Shown in pieces: positions 32,837-40,988 of a stretch of DNA of 43,653 bases. The DNA lies in NCBI GenBank assembly GCA_964424565.1, contig CAYRIZ010000014.1, positions 1 through 43,653 on the forward strand. The letters are read 5' to 3'. The position numbers and the translations under genes are program-made. The stretch is from Avisuccinivibrio sp964424565. GTDB lineage: Bacteria; Pseudomonadota; Gammaproteobacteria; Enterobacterales; Succinivibrionaceae. Positions within the stretch are counted from its first letter, which is position 1, and every line of letters begins with the position of its first letter. The notes under the pieces were generated by a model that was not told where the DNA came from, did not search any database, and worked only from the letters and a program-made list of their open reading frames with translations.

Positions 32837-34087
32837 ATGAAAAAACCTGAAGTACTGGCTCCGGCCGGCAGCCTGGAGCACCTGAAAATCGCTGCCCTTT
32901 ACGGCGCCGATGCCGTCTACGGCGGTGTGCCGCGCTGGTCGCTGCGCGTGCGCGGCAACGGCTTTACCCCTGATGACTTTGCCGCCGGCATAGACTATCT
33001 GCATCAGCGCGGCAAAAAGTTCTTTGCCGTGCTCAATATCATCCCGCATATGCGCCGCATTCAGGCCTTCAAGCCGGCCCTGCTGGCCACCGCGGCCTTA
33101 AAGCCCGATGCCTTTATCATGGCCGATCCCGGGCTGATCATGCAGGCGCGGGAGTACTGCCCGGAAATACCCATACACCTGAGCGTGCAGGCCAATACGG
33201 TCAACTCAGGCTCGGTTAAATTCTGGCAGAAGCTGGGCATTACCCGCTGCATTCTGGCCCGCGAGCTGAGTTTGAGTGAAATTGCCATGATCCGGGAGGA
33301 TTGTCCGGACATGGAGCTGGAGGTTTTTGTGCACGGCGCTTTGTGCATTGCCGTCTCCGGGCGCTGTCTGATTTCCGGACTGCTGGCCAGGCGCGATGCC
33401 AATGTAGGGGCCTGCACCAATTCCTGCCGCTGGGGCTACAAGGTTCGCTCGCTGAGCGCCGAGGTGGAGGAATATCAGAACCGTCCCGGGGAGCTGATGC
33501 ATCTGGAGGAAGATGAACACGGCTCCTATTTGTTCAACTCCAAGGATCTCTGCGCCCTGCCCCTGCTGCATAAGCTGATGGAGCTGGGCATAGATTCCAT
33601 TAAGATAGAAGGCCGCTCCCGCTCTCCCTTCTACTGTGCCGCCGTCGCCCGGGCCTACCGTCTGGCCGTGGACAGCCTGGCGGCAGGCGGCAGCGTGCCT
33701 GAAGAGAGCTTTGAGCTGGTCAATTCCATTCCCTCGCGGGCCTATACCACCGGTCTGCTGGAGGGACACCGTCCGGATGAAACCCAGAACTATGACAGCA
33801 ACTGCCCCGATCCCGGCCGCTTTCTGGTGGTGGGCGCGGTGCAGCGTCAGGAAGGCAACCGCCTGTTTATCCGGGTGAAAAACAAATTTGCAGCCTCCGA
33901 TGCCCTGGCTCTGCTGACCCCGCAGGGGCTGATAAAGCTTGATGGATCAACACTGCAGGATGAGCAGGGGCAGCCTGGTGAGCTTGCTCCCGGGGATGGA
34001 TATTTTGCATTTCTGCAGTGTGATCGCCCCATAGAGCCTGCTGAAGTCTTCTTAATTAAAATACGTGCAGGTTTAGGAAAGGCCTGA
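32837..34087 (+). CDS. trhP: tRNA uridine-34 hydroxylation protein TrhP (U32 peptidase family)
   Basis: Member of the U32 family; TrhP (YegQ) takes part in forming 5-hydroxyuridine at tRNA position 34 from prephenate-related chemistry. 416 aa from the ATG at 32837. MKKPEVLAPAGSLEHLK is the usual start; VFVHGALCIAVSGRCLIS is the U32 signature; ACTNSCRW supplies further cysteines. The C-terminal extension with VKNKFAASDAL and GDGYFAF fits YegQ-type proteins better than RlhA or UbiU/V. The frame is open to 32774, but that extension is not family-like. An imperfectly terminator-like inverted repeat (34075-34112) spans the stop codon. Confidence 0.87.
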   Translation: MKKPEVLAPAGSLEHLKIAALYGADAVYGGVPRWSLRVRGNGFTPDDFAAGIDYLHQRGKKFFAVLNIIPHMRRIQAFKPALLATAALKPDAFIMADPGLIMQAREYCPEIPIHLSVQANTVNSGSVKFWQKLGITRCILARELSLSEIAMIREDCPDMELEVFVHGALCIAVSGRCLISGLLARRDANVGACTNSCRWGYKVRSLSAEVEEYQNRPGELMHLEEDEHGSYLFNSKDLCALPLLHKLMELGIDSIKIEGRSRSPFYCAAVARAYRLAVDSLAAGGSVPEESFELVNSIPSRAYTTGLLEGHRPDETQNYDSNCPDPGRFLVVGAVQRQEGNRLFIRVKNKFAASDALALLTPQGLIKLDGSTLQDEQGQPGELAPGDGYFAFLQCDRPIEPAEVFLIKIRAGLGKA

Positions 34088-34112
34088 CGGACTGAGCTCA
34101 GCCGCCTTTCCT
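34075..34112 (+). repeat. 9-bp inverted repeat across the trhP stop codon
   Basis: AGGAAAGGC (34075-34083) and GCCTTTCCT (34104-34112) are exact reverse complements with a 20-base loop. No T-run follows, so it is not a classical terminator. Confidence 0.6.
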
Positions 34113-34132
34113 GCAGAGAGCAGCCCGATCTT

Positions 34133-34160
34133 TTGCGGCCGCAGCCTTTTTGTCTATAAT
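34133..34160 (+). promoter_or_regulatory. Probable promoter of the VOC protein gene
   Basis: A consensus TATAAT (34155-34160) lies 14 bases before the ATG at 34175, with TTGCGG (34133-34138) 16 bases upstream. The leader would be very short. Confidence 0.5.
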
Positions 34161-34174
34161 TGAGATGACTTACT

Positions 34175-34588
34175 ATGCAGAACATAACTTTAAAGCAAAA
34201 TATCACCGGTCTTCAGCATATTGGCATCCCGGTCTCAGATCTGCAGACGACCACAGCCTATTACCAGCGTCTGGGTTTTGAGCTGATTTTTGACAAGGTT
34301 TTCGATGACAACGGCAGCCAAGGGCATGCCTGTTTCCTGCGCCACGGCGATCTGGTGCTGGAAGTGTATCAGTGTGCCACTCCCGCAGGCCGGGCCGGCG
34401 CGGTGGATCACATAGCCCTGAACGTGCAGGACATAGAAAAAGCCTACCAGGATATCAATGACATGGGCCTCAACAATACCGGAGACACCATACACTTCCT
34501 GCCTTTCTTTGCGCATGGAGTGAAGTTCTTTACCATTGAGGGCCCTGATGCTGAAAAAGTTGAATTCAATCAATTTCTTCAGGCTTAA
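34175..34588 (+). CDS. VOC-family (glyoxalase I-like) protein
   Basis: 137 aa, vicinal-oxygen-chelate fold of two beta-alpha-beta-beta-beta units. Likely metal ligands: His in LQHIGIPV (about 17), Glu in LVLEVYQ (about 66), His in VDHIALNV (about 81), and Glu in EKVEFNQF near the C-terminus. The size and ligand pattern fit lactoylglutathione lyase or methylmalonyl-CoA epimerase-like enzymes; which one cannot be told. It has its own probable promoter and lies 6 bases before yciO. Confidence 0.82.
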   Translation: MQNITLKQNITGLQHIGIPVSDLQTTTAYYQRLGFELIFDKVFDDNGSQGHACFLRHGDLVLEVYQCATPAGRAGAVDHIALNVQDIEKAYQDINDMGLNNTGDTIHFLPFFAHGVKFFTIEGPDAEKVEFNQFLQA

Positions 34589-34594
34589 GCAATC

Positions 34595-35221
34595 ATGAGT
34601 GCAGAGTTTATATCCATACATCCCGACAATCCGCAGCCGCGTCTGGTCAAGCGCGCCTGCGATATCATCAGCAGCGGCGGCGTGGGTGTCTTTCCTACGG
34701 ACAGTGCCTATGCCCTGTGCTGTGCCCTGGGCGACAAAAGCGCCATGGAGCGCATAGCCCATATCCGGCAGATCAGCAAAAAACACAACTTTACCTTAAT
34801 CTGCCGCGATCTCTCGGAGATCTCCACCTATGCCAAGGTGGAAAACAGCGTCTTTCGGCTGCTCAAAAGCAATACGCCCGGTCCCTACACCTTTATTCTG
34901 CCGGCCACTCGTGAAGTGCCCCGCCGGCTGATGAATGACAAGCGCCGCACCATAGGCATACGCGTGCCCTCAGGGGCGATCATTGAGGCTCTGCTGGGCC
35001 GCTTTGACGAGCCGCTGATGAGCTGCACCCTGATCCTGCCCGGCTTTGAGGAGCCGGAAAGCGATCCGGTGGAGATCAATGAAAAAATAGGCTCCATAGT
35101 GGATGTGATTGTGGACGGCGGTGTGCTGCCGCCGGCGGCTACCACGGTGATTCGCTTTGAAGAAGGGCAGCCGGTGGTAAGGCGCATAGGCAGCGGCGAT
35201 CCCGCGCCTTTCGAGCAGTAA
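34595..35221 (+). CDS. yciO: YciO, Sua5/YrdC family protein
   Basis: 208 aa (E. coli YciO 206). FPTDSAYALCCALGDKSAMERIAHIRQISKKHNFTL is split here as FPTDSAYAL and IRQISKKHNFT, the nucleotide-binding signature. TPGPYTFILPAT, RTIGIRVPSG and LPPAATTVIRF complete the family set. Members bind tRNA and make threonylcarbamoyl-AMP; E. coli YciO is a paralogue of TsaC with weak activity. It converges on rnm, whose E. coli counterpart is its close neighbour, which supports the naming. Start ATG at 34595 without a strong ribosome site. Confidence 0.9.
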   Translation: MSAEFISIHPDNPQPRLVKRACDIISSGGVGVFPTDSAYALCCALGDKSAMERIAHIRQISKKHNFTLICRDLSEISTYAKVENSVFRLLKSNTPGPYTFILPATREVPRRLMNDKRRTIGIRVPSGAIIEALLGRFDEPLMSCTLILPGFEEPESDPVEINEKIGSIVDVIVDGGVLPPAATTVIRFEEGQPVVRRIGSGDPAPFEQ

Positions 35222-35280
35222 ACTCTGCTTTTATTCTTTATTCTGCCGCTGCCCGCCCGGACAGTCGGCAGTATGCTCAC

Positions 35281-36207
35281 TCAGGTCTCAGACTCCGCTC
35301 CGGCCTGCTCCCCGCTTTCAGCCAGATCTTCCGCCCGCTGCGTGTGCAGGGTAAACAGCGGCGCCCAGCGCTCGCTCTCCCACAGCGGCGTGCAGCGTCC
35401 CTGCGGCAGCATGAGATTGTATCCCAAATCCCGCCAGGTGCCTTCCTGATGAAAGTCCGAGCCCAGCGAGGCCAGCAGTTCAAAGCGCACGCACAAATCA
35501 GCCAGATACAATTTATCATTGGGCTTTTGCTGCGAGGAGGCCACCTCCAGGGCATCGCCGCCGGCGTCCTTGAACTCGGCTATTAATTCCCGCAGCTTGG
35601 TATTGGTCATCAGATAACGGCGCGGATGGGCCAGCACGGCTATGCCGCCGGCCTGTTTGATCACTTCCACCGCCGCTGCCACCGAGCCCCATTTGGTGCT
35701 GACATAGGCCGGACGCCCGCGCCGCAGATATTTGTTGAAGGCCTCGTCTGCCGTGCGGCAGGCTCCGGTGGAGGCTATAAAGCGGGCATAATTGCCGCGG
35801 GTGATCACCGCCCCCTCCGCCGCCTGGGCTCTGGTGCGGGCATAGGCATCGGCAAAGCCCAGCCGCTCCAGCAGCCGGCCTATGGTCTCGGCGCGCACCT
35901 GCCGCTGCTCATTCTGCTCCTGCACCACGCGGACTATACCGGGGCTGTGGATATCTATAAACAGCGCGGCAATATGAATTTGAAAATTGCGCCAGGTGGT
36001 GGAGAGCTCCATGCCCGGCACCAGCTGCAGCCGGCCCTGCGCCGCCTGCTGCGCTTCCTCCACCCCGGCCACGCAGTCATGATCAGTCAGCGCCAGCACC
36101 CGCAGCCCGCGATCCACCGCCCGCTGTACCAGCTCTGTAGGAGACAGCGCCCCGTCTGAGGCATTGCTGTGGGAGTGCAGATCGATCAAACTGATTTCAG
36201 GTTTCAT
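35281..36207 (-). CDS. rnm: PHP-domain 5'-3' exonuclease RNase AM
   Basis: Metal-dependent PHP-family nuclease (YciV) that trims 5' ends of rRNA and short RNAs; 308 aa. PHP motifs: DLHSHSNASDG (H-x-H), LTDHDCV, VPGMELS, a His in HIAALFID, AHPRRY and GSDFHQEG (D-x-H), all metal ligands present. The start ATG (36205-36207) has GGAG 7 bases upstream and overlaps the end of uup by 11 bases, so it is translationally coupled. A longer frame upstream is not needed. Not the DNA polymerase PHP domain: length and neighbours (uup, yciO) fit YciV. Confidence 0.92.
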   Translation of the reverse strand: MKPEISLIDLHSHSNASDGALSPTELVQRAVDRGLRVLALTDHDCVAGVEEAQQAAQGRLQLVPGMELSTTWRNFQIHIAALFIDIHSPGIVRVVQEQNEQRQVRAETIGRLLERLGFADAYARTRAQAAEGAVITRGNYARFIASTGACRTADEAFNKYLRRGRPAYVSTKWGSVAAAVEVIKQAGGIAVLAHPRRYLMTNTKLRELIAEFKDAGGDALEVASSQQKPNDKLYLADLCVRFELLASLGSDFHQEGTWRDLGYNLMLPQGRCTPLWESERWAPLFTLHTQRAEDLAESGEQAGAESET

Positions 36208-38101
36208 TCTTCTTCTCCTCCAGATATTCCCAGCGGGCATAGGTGTCATCCAGCTTCTGCTGCAGCGCCTCCCGCTGCGCCAGCAGATCCCTTACGGCAC
36301 TGCCGTCGCCGGCATAGAGCTTGGGATCGGACACGGCGGCATCGAGGACGGCAAGCTCCTCCTCCAGTTGTTCAATCACTGCCGGCAGTCCGGCCAGCTC
36401 ATGCTTCTCGGTAAAGGTCAGCCCCCGGCGGACGCGATTGCTGCCGCGCCCTGCGGCATTGTCCGCTTTGGGAGTATCTTTGGGCTTTTCTGCGGGAGCC
36501 TTGGCAGGTTCGGCGGCCCGGGCATCTTCCTCCCGGCGGCGGTACAGAGCCAGCACATCGCTCCAGCCGCCCACTACTGTTTCAATGCCGCCGTGACCGT
36601 CAAACACCCAGGTTTCAGTGGCCACCTTGTCTATAAAGCGCCTGTCATGGGAGATGACTATGACCGTGCCGTTGAAGGAGGCTATGAGCTCCTCGAGCAG
36701 CTCCAGAGTTTCCAAATCCAAATCATTGGTGGGCTCGTCCATGACCAGCACATTGCAGGGGCGGGCAAACATGCGCGCCAGCAGCAGGCGGTTCTTTTCG
36801 CCGCCGGAGAGCACGGAGACCGGACTGCGGGCCCGGCGGCCGGTGAACAAAAAGTCCCCCAGATAGGAGATCACATGGCGGGTTTTGCCATTGATCACCA
36901 CATCGCGCCGGCCCTCAGCCACATTGTCGGCCACGCTTTTATTGAGCTCGAGCTTCTCATGGTACTGATCGAAGTACTGAAACTGTACATTGGTGCCGCG
37001 GCGCACCTTGCCGCGGTAGTCCTCAGACAGACCAAGCATGGCCTTAATCAGCGAGGTCTTGCCGCAGCCGTTGGGACCTACTATGCCTATGCGGTCCTGA
37101 CGCATCACCGTGGCCGAAAAGTCGTGGATCAGCGGCTGGTCCGGGTTAAAGGCTATTTTGAGATCGGTCAGCTCAAAGACAATATTGCCCGAGCGGTCGG
37201 CCTCGGAGATCTGCATAATGGCCCGGCCCTGCCGGTCACGGCGCTCCCGGCGCTGCCGGCGCAGCTCCTCGAGATTGCGCACCCGGCCTTCATTGCGGGC
37301 CAGACGGGCCTTGACGCCGCGGCGGATCCAGGCTTCCTCCTCCGCCAGCACCCGGTCAAATTCCTTATTGGCCAGCTCTTCCTTGCGCAGTCTTTCATCG
37401 CGCAGCTGCAGATACTGCTCGAAATTGCCGGGATAAGAGTAGAGTTTGCCGCGATCCAGCTCCACTATGCGGGTGGCTATATTGTCGGCAAAGGTGCGGT
37501 CATGGGAGACAAACACCAAAGTGCCGCTAAAGGAGCGCAGCAGCCAGTCCTCCAGCCAGGCTATGGTCTCAATATCCAGATGATTGGTGGGCTCATCGAG
37601 CAGCAGCACCTCAGGCTCACACACCAGTGCCGCCGCCAGGGCTACCTTGCGGCGCCAGCCGCCGGAGAGGGCCTGCAGGGGCGTGTCCGGCTCAATCTGC
37701 ATTTTGTTGAGCACTTTGCAGATTTTGCCGTCATAACGCCAGCCGTCGTGCTTTTCCACCAGTGCGGCCAGCTGTCCGTCATGATCTTCCCCCAGGGCTA
37801 TGGCACTCAGCGCCGGGCCCACCACCGGAATGGCGGCGGCAGTCATGGAATAGGCCGTGCCCTGCGTGTTCAGCGGCGGATCCTGATCCAGGCGCACCAC
37901 CTTCAGGCCCTGTCTTACTATCATGCGGCCGTCATCCAGGGCATTCAAGCCGGCCAGTACCCGCAGCAGGGAGGATTTGCCGCTGCCATTGCGGCCTACC
38001 AGGCAGATGCGCTCTCCTTCTTCCAGGGCAAAATCGGCATCCTGCAGCAGAGGCACATCGCCAAAGGCCAGCCGGCCTTTCAAAATACTAATTAAGGTCA
38101 T
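36197..38101 (-). CDS. uup: ABC-F ATPase Uup
   Basis: Soluble protein of 634 aa with two ABC domains, acting on ribosomes or branched DNA. Domain 1: GRNGSGKSS (about 37-45), LSGGWRRKVALA, LLLDEPTNHLD; domain 2: GPNGCGKTS, LSGGEKNRLLLA, LVMDEPTNDLD. The linker between them is Arg-rich and charged. The C-terminal coiled-coil DNA-binding domain (about 560-630), with EQLEEELAVLD and WEYLEEKK, is what separates Uup from EttA and YheS. The rlmKL-uup order is conserved in E. coli; 7 bases separate them. It overlaps rnm. Confidence 0.95.
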   Translation of the reverse strand: MTLISILKGRLAFGDVPLLQDADFALEEGERICLVGRNGSGKSSLLRVLAGLNALDDGRMIVRQGLKVVRLDQDPPLNTQGTAYSMTAAAIPVVGPALSAIALGEDHDGQLAALVEKHDGWRYDGKICKVLNKMQIEPDTPLQALSGGWRRKVALAAALVCEPEVLLLDEPTNHLDIETIAWLEDWLLRSFSGTLVFVSHDRTFADNIATRIVELDRGKLYSYPGNFEQYLQLRDERLRKEELANKEFDRVLAEEEAWIRRGVKARLARNEGRVRNLEELRRQRRERRDRQGRAIMQISEADRSGNIVFELTDLKIAFNPDQPLIHDFSATVMRQDRIGIVGPNGCGKTSLIKAMLGLSEDYRGKVRRGTNVQFQYFDQYHEKLELNKSVADNVAEGRRDVVINGKTRHVISYLGDFLFTGRRARSPVSVLSGGEKNRLLLARMFARPCNVLVMDEPTNDLDLETLELLEELIASFNGTVIVISHDRRFIDKVATETWVFDGHGGIETVVGGWSDVLALYRRREEDARAAEPAKAPAEKPKDTPKADNAAGRGSNRVRRGLTFTEKHELAGLPAVIEQLEEELAVLDAAVSDPKLYAGDGSAVRDLLAQREALQQKLDDTYARWEYLEEKKNET

Positions 38102-38108
38102 AGGTCAG

Positions 38109-40685
38109 TCAAATATCTTCTTTTATGCCATCAGGTCCCCATACCCTGGCCTGCCGCGGCTGTGTCTTCTGCTGCCCGGCATTCTTTCCGGCGCTCCTCC
38201 CGCCCCTGCCGGAGGATTCCTCTCTGTAGCCGCCTGCTCCCGACCGGCGCGGTCTGTTTTCCTGCCAGTTCTGAGGCCGCGGGCCGCGCGCAAATTCCCG
38301 GCCGGCGCCACTGCGGCTGCGCTCCCTGCCACCGGCAGCATCATCCTCCTGCCGGGCTCTATCCTGATAAGCTCCGGTTCTGGCGGTCTGCCCCCACACC
38401 CTGGAGGCACCGGCATGCACGTTGTTTTCACTGCGGCGGCCTTCATGCATGGAGCCGGCAAAGGTGCCGCGCGGACCTTTTAAGATCTTGGACCAGCGCG
38501 GCATGCCGCGGGTATCCACCAGCGGCTGCGGATCGGCGGTCTGCTGCGCCCGGTCATAGGTGAGGATAAAACAGCTGTGTATTTTGCTGTCCTGGGCACA
38601 GTCAGGCGGAATTGTGGCTGCGGATACATCCTCACAGGAGATAAAGCCGTAAGGGCGCAGAGCCTCGGCATCGAGCTTGAAGCCGCGCTTGTTGCAGCAG
38701 AAAATCACCTCGCCGCTGTCCTTCAGGTGGCGGGTCAGATTGGCCAGCAGATCGGTTTGATCGCGCTCCACCTCAAAGCTGCGGCTCATGCGCTTGCTGT
38801 TGGAGAAGGTAGGAGGATCTATATAGATGAGATCGAACCTCCTCTCCCCCTCCTGGGACAAAAAGGCCAGGCAGTCGGCCTGCAGAAATTCATTTTTCGC
38901 ATTGACCGGCAGATGATTGAGGGTGAAATTCTCAATACCCCACTCCAAATAGGTGCGGCTCATGTCCACACTGAGGGTGGAGGCAGCGCCGCCGGCAGCC
39001 GCGGCGGCAGAGGCTGTGGCTGTATAGGCAAAGAGATTGAGGAAATCGCGTCCCCGCGCCCGCTCCTTGATCAGAGCCCTGATGGGCCGGCTGTCAAAGA
39101 AAATGCCGCTGTCCAGATAATCGTCCAGTCTGGCGGTAAATTTCAAGCCATTTTCGGTAACAGTCACGCTGCGGTGGGCACTGTCTTCATTTTTGCTGTA
39201 CTGGGCACTGCCCTTCTGGCGCTGCCGGCTTTTGACTATTAATTTGTCACCGCTTACCTGCATGGTCAGCAGCAGGGCGGCGGTCATATCCAGCAGGCGG
39301 CGTCTGGCCAGGCCGGCGGCTACAGTGGACGGGGCCTGATACTCCTGCAGCACTATATAATCGCCATAGAGATCCACGGCTGCATTGTATTCAGGAATGT
39401 CGGCATCATAGAGCCGGTAACTGTTGAGGCCTTCCCGCTCCGCCCATTTTTTGAGATTTTTCTGGTTTTTGCGCAGGCGGTTGATGAAATCCGGTGCCGG
39501 CAGCGGCATTTCCGCGCTGCCTTCAGTTCCGGCCTCCAGGGTAAAGACGCGCAGCTGACACTCCAGCGGACCGTTGAATAGAGCGTAACTGCGCTCGGTC
39601 TTCAGGCGCAGGCAGGAGAGCAGATCGGCCGAGCTGGAGATCACCGCCAGCCTGGCCCCGGCAAACAGGGACTTCATCTTAAATCCCAGCTGCGAGTAAA
39701 GCATGATGAGCTCATTGAAATTGCCCATGCGCTCGCCATAGGGCGGATTGGTGACTATGGTCAGGGGATGCGGGCTGCCGGCAAAGGGATTGTCCTGCAG
39801 ATCCTGCAGCGCACACACCTCAAAGTCCATGATGGCATCCAGTCCCGCCTTTTTGGCATTTTCCCGAGCGGCGGCTATGATCCTCTCGTCGGCATCGGCG
39901 CCGCGGATCATAATGCCCCGCTCTACTGCCTGCTGCAGGCCGGCGGCGGCGCGGGCGCGGGCTTCAGCCGTCAGCTCATCCCAGGCAGCCTGATCGAAAG
40001 TGCTGAAATTAAAAAAGGCAAAATGCCGGCGGTGCAGTCCGGGGGCGGTATCGGAAGCCTGTAGGGCCGCCTCGAGCATCAGCGTGCCCGAGCCGCACAT
40101 GGGATCGAAGAAATTGCCGCCCTCGTAACCTGCGCGCTGCAGCATGGCCGCCGCCAGATTTTCCTTGAGGGGAGCGCGGCCGGTGACCCGGTCAAATTCG
40201 CGGAAGAACTGGGCCTTGCCGGACAGATCCAGCCCCACCACAGCCTCACCATGATGCAGATGGGCATAAATCACTATATCAGGATCATGCCTGTCCACAT
40301 CCGGCCTGCTGCCACAGCTTTTGACAAAATGATCGCAGACGGCATCCTTGACCTTCTGGGCGCCGTACTGCGTGTTGACTATCTGGGCGCTGCTGCCGGA
40401 AAACTCCACGGCAATGGAGCGCTCCACGGCAAAATAATCCTCCCAGGGCACGCCGTAACAGCCCATATAGAGCTCCAGATCGGTGCTGCATTTGAATTTG
40501 ACCAGCTGCAGCAGCACGCGCGAGGCAAAACGGGTCCACAGGCAGAAACGCATGGCCTGCTTCATGGTGCCGCTAAAGCTGACTCCCGCCACGGTTTCCC
40601 TGATGTTCAAGACGCCCTGGGCTTCCAGCTCGGCACGCAGCAGACCCTCCATGTTCTTGGGACAGGAGGCAAAGAAGTTTTGCAT
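38109..40685 (-). CDS. rlmL: Bifunctional 23S rRNA methyltransferase RlmKL with Arg/Gly-rich tail
   Basis: Methylates G2445 (RlmL part, m2G) and G2069 (RlmK part, m7G) of 23S rRNA. Order: THUMP domain (about 45-155), RlmL part with DPMCGSGTL (about 192) and the catalytic NPPYGER (about 311), then the RlmK part with FLNLFAYTATAS, VDMSRTYLEW and IYIDPPTFSNSK. 858 aa against 702 in E. coli: the last 144 residues (about 715-858) are a disordered, Arg/Gly/Gln-rich extension with GRGGRS and a repeated R-V-W-G. Start ATG 40683-40685 with GGAGA 10 bases upstream. Confidence 0.96.
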   Translation of the reverse strand: MQNFFASCPKNMEGLLRAELEAQGVLNIRETVAGVSFSGTMKQAMRFCLWTRFASRVLLQLVKFKCSTDLELYMGCYGVPWEDYFAVERSIAVEFSGSSAQIVNTQYGAQKVKDAVCDHFVKSCGSRPDVDRHDPDIVIYAHLHHGEAVVGLDLSGKAQFFREFDRVTGRAPLKENLAAAMLQRAGYEGGNFFDPMCGSGTLMLEAALQASDTAPGLHRRHFAFFNFSTFDQAAWDELTAEARARAAAGLQQAVERGIMIRGADADERIIAAARENAKKAGLDAIMDFEVCALQDLQDNPFAGSPHPLTIVTNPPYGERMGNFNELIMLYSQLGFKMKSLFAGARLAVISSSADLLSCLRLKTERSYALFNGPLECQLRVFTLEAGTEGSAEMPLPAPDFINRLRKNQKNLKKWAEREGLNSYRLYDADIPEYNAAVDLYGDYIVLQEYQAPSTVAAGLARRRLLDMTAALLLTMQVSGDKLIVKSRQRQKGSAQYSKNEDSAHRSVTVTENGLKFTARLDDYLDSGIFFDSRPIRALIKERARGRDFLNLFAYTATASAAAAAGGAASTLSVDMSRTYLEWGIENFTLNHLPVNAKNEFLQADCLAFLSQEGERRFDLIYIDPPTFSNSKRMSRSFEVERDQTDLLANLTRHLKDSGEVIFCCNKRGFKLDAEALRPYGFISCEDVSAATIPPDCAQDSKIHSCFILTYDRAQQTADPQPLVDTRGMPRWSKILKGPRGTFAGSMHEGRRSENNVHAGASRVWGQTARTGAYQDRARQEDDAAGGRERSRSGAGREFARGPRPQNWQENRPRRSGAGGYREESSGRGGRSAGKNAGQQKTQPRQARVWGPDGIKEDI

Positions 40686-40988
40686 GAAAGAAGATCTCCA
40701 AAATCAGGCGGCAGGAATGCCGCGGCAGGACCGGTGCAGTAGGAATATAGGCTCATGTCCGCAGCCGGCAAATCAGCCCTAATTATAATTGAGCGGCTTT
40801 TGTTTGTGACCCGCCGGGCAAAAATCTCTGTCCGCCCGCGGCCAGGGCGGCTGATTTTGAGCAGGATCAGGGTATTGATCGGCCTTTTCTGCTAATACTA
40901 AATACTGCCTGCTGAGGCTGCAGCTGCCCTGAGGCCGCCGCAGCACAGGCTTCATTTTCCCTCAGCTGCAGACGTTAAGGAGCCCATC
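40686..40988. other. Divergent intergenic region rlmKL / alcohol dehydrogenase
   Basis: 303 bases with no gene. It holds a probable rlmKL promoter, a two-sided AATTATAATT, several CTGCAG-type short palindromes near 40915-40930 and the AAGGAG ribosome site of the dehydrogenase gene. TTGATC (about 40877) followed by TACTAA is a weak candidate promoter for the rightward gene. Confidence 0.5.
40744..40771 (-). promoter_or_regulatory. Possible promoter of rlmKL
   Basis: Minus-strand TTGCCG (40766-40771, 4/6) and TATATT (40744-40749, 5/6) with a 16-base spacer, 59 bases before the ATG. Confidence 0.4.

Noticed and set aside
36164..38095. 643-residue open frame on the plus strand opposite uup, and a similar 523-residue one opposite fadD (25102-26673)
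   Set aside because: uup and fadD are unmistakable on the minus strand; the opposite frames have no recognisable domains and arise from the GC-rich codon pattern.
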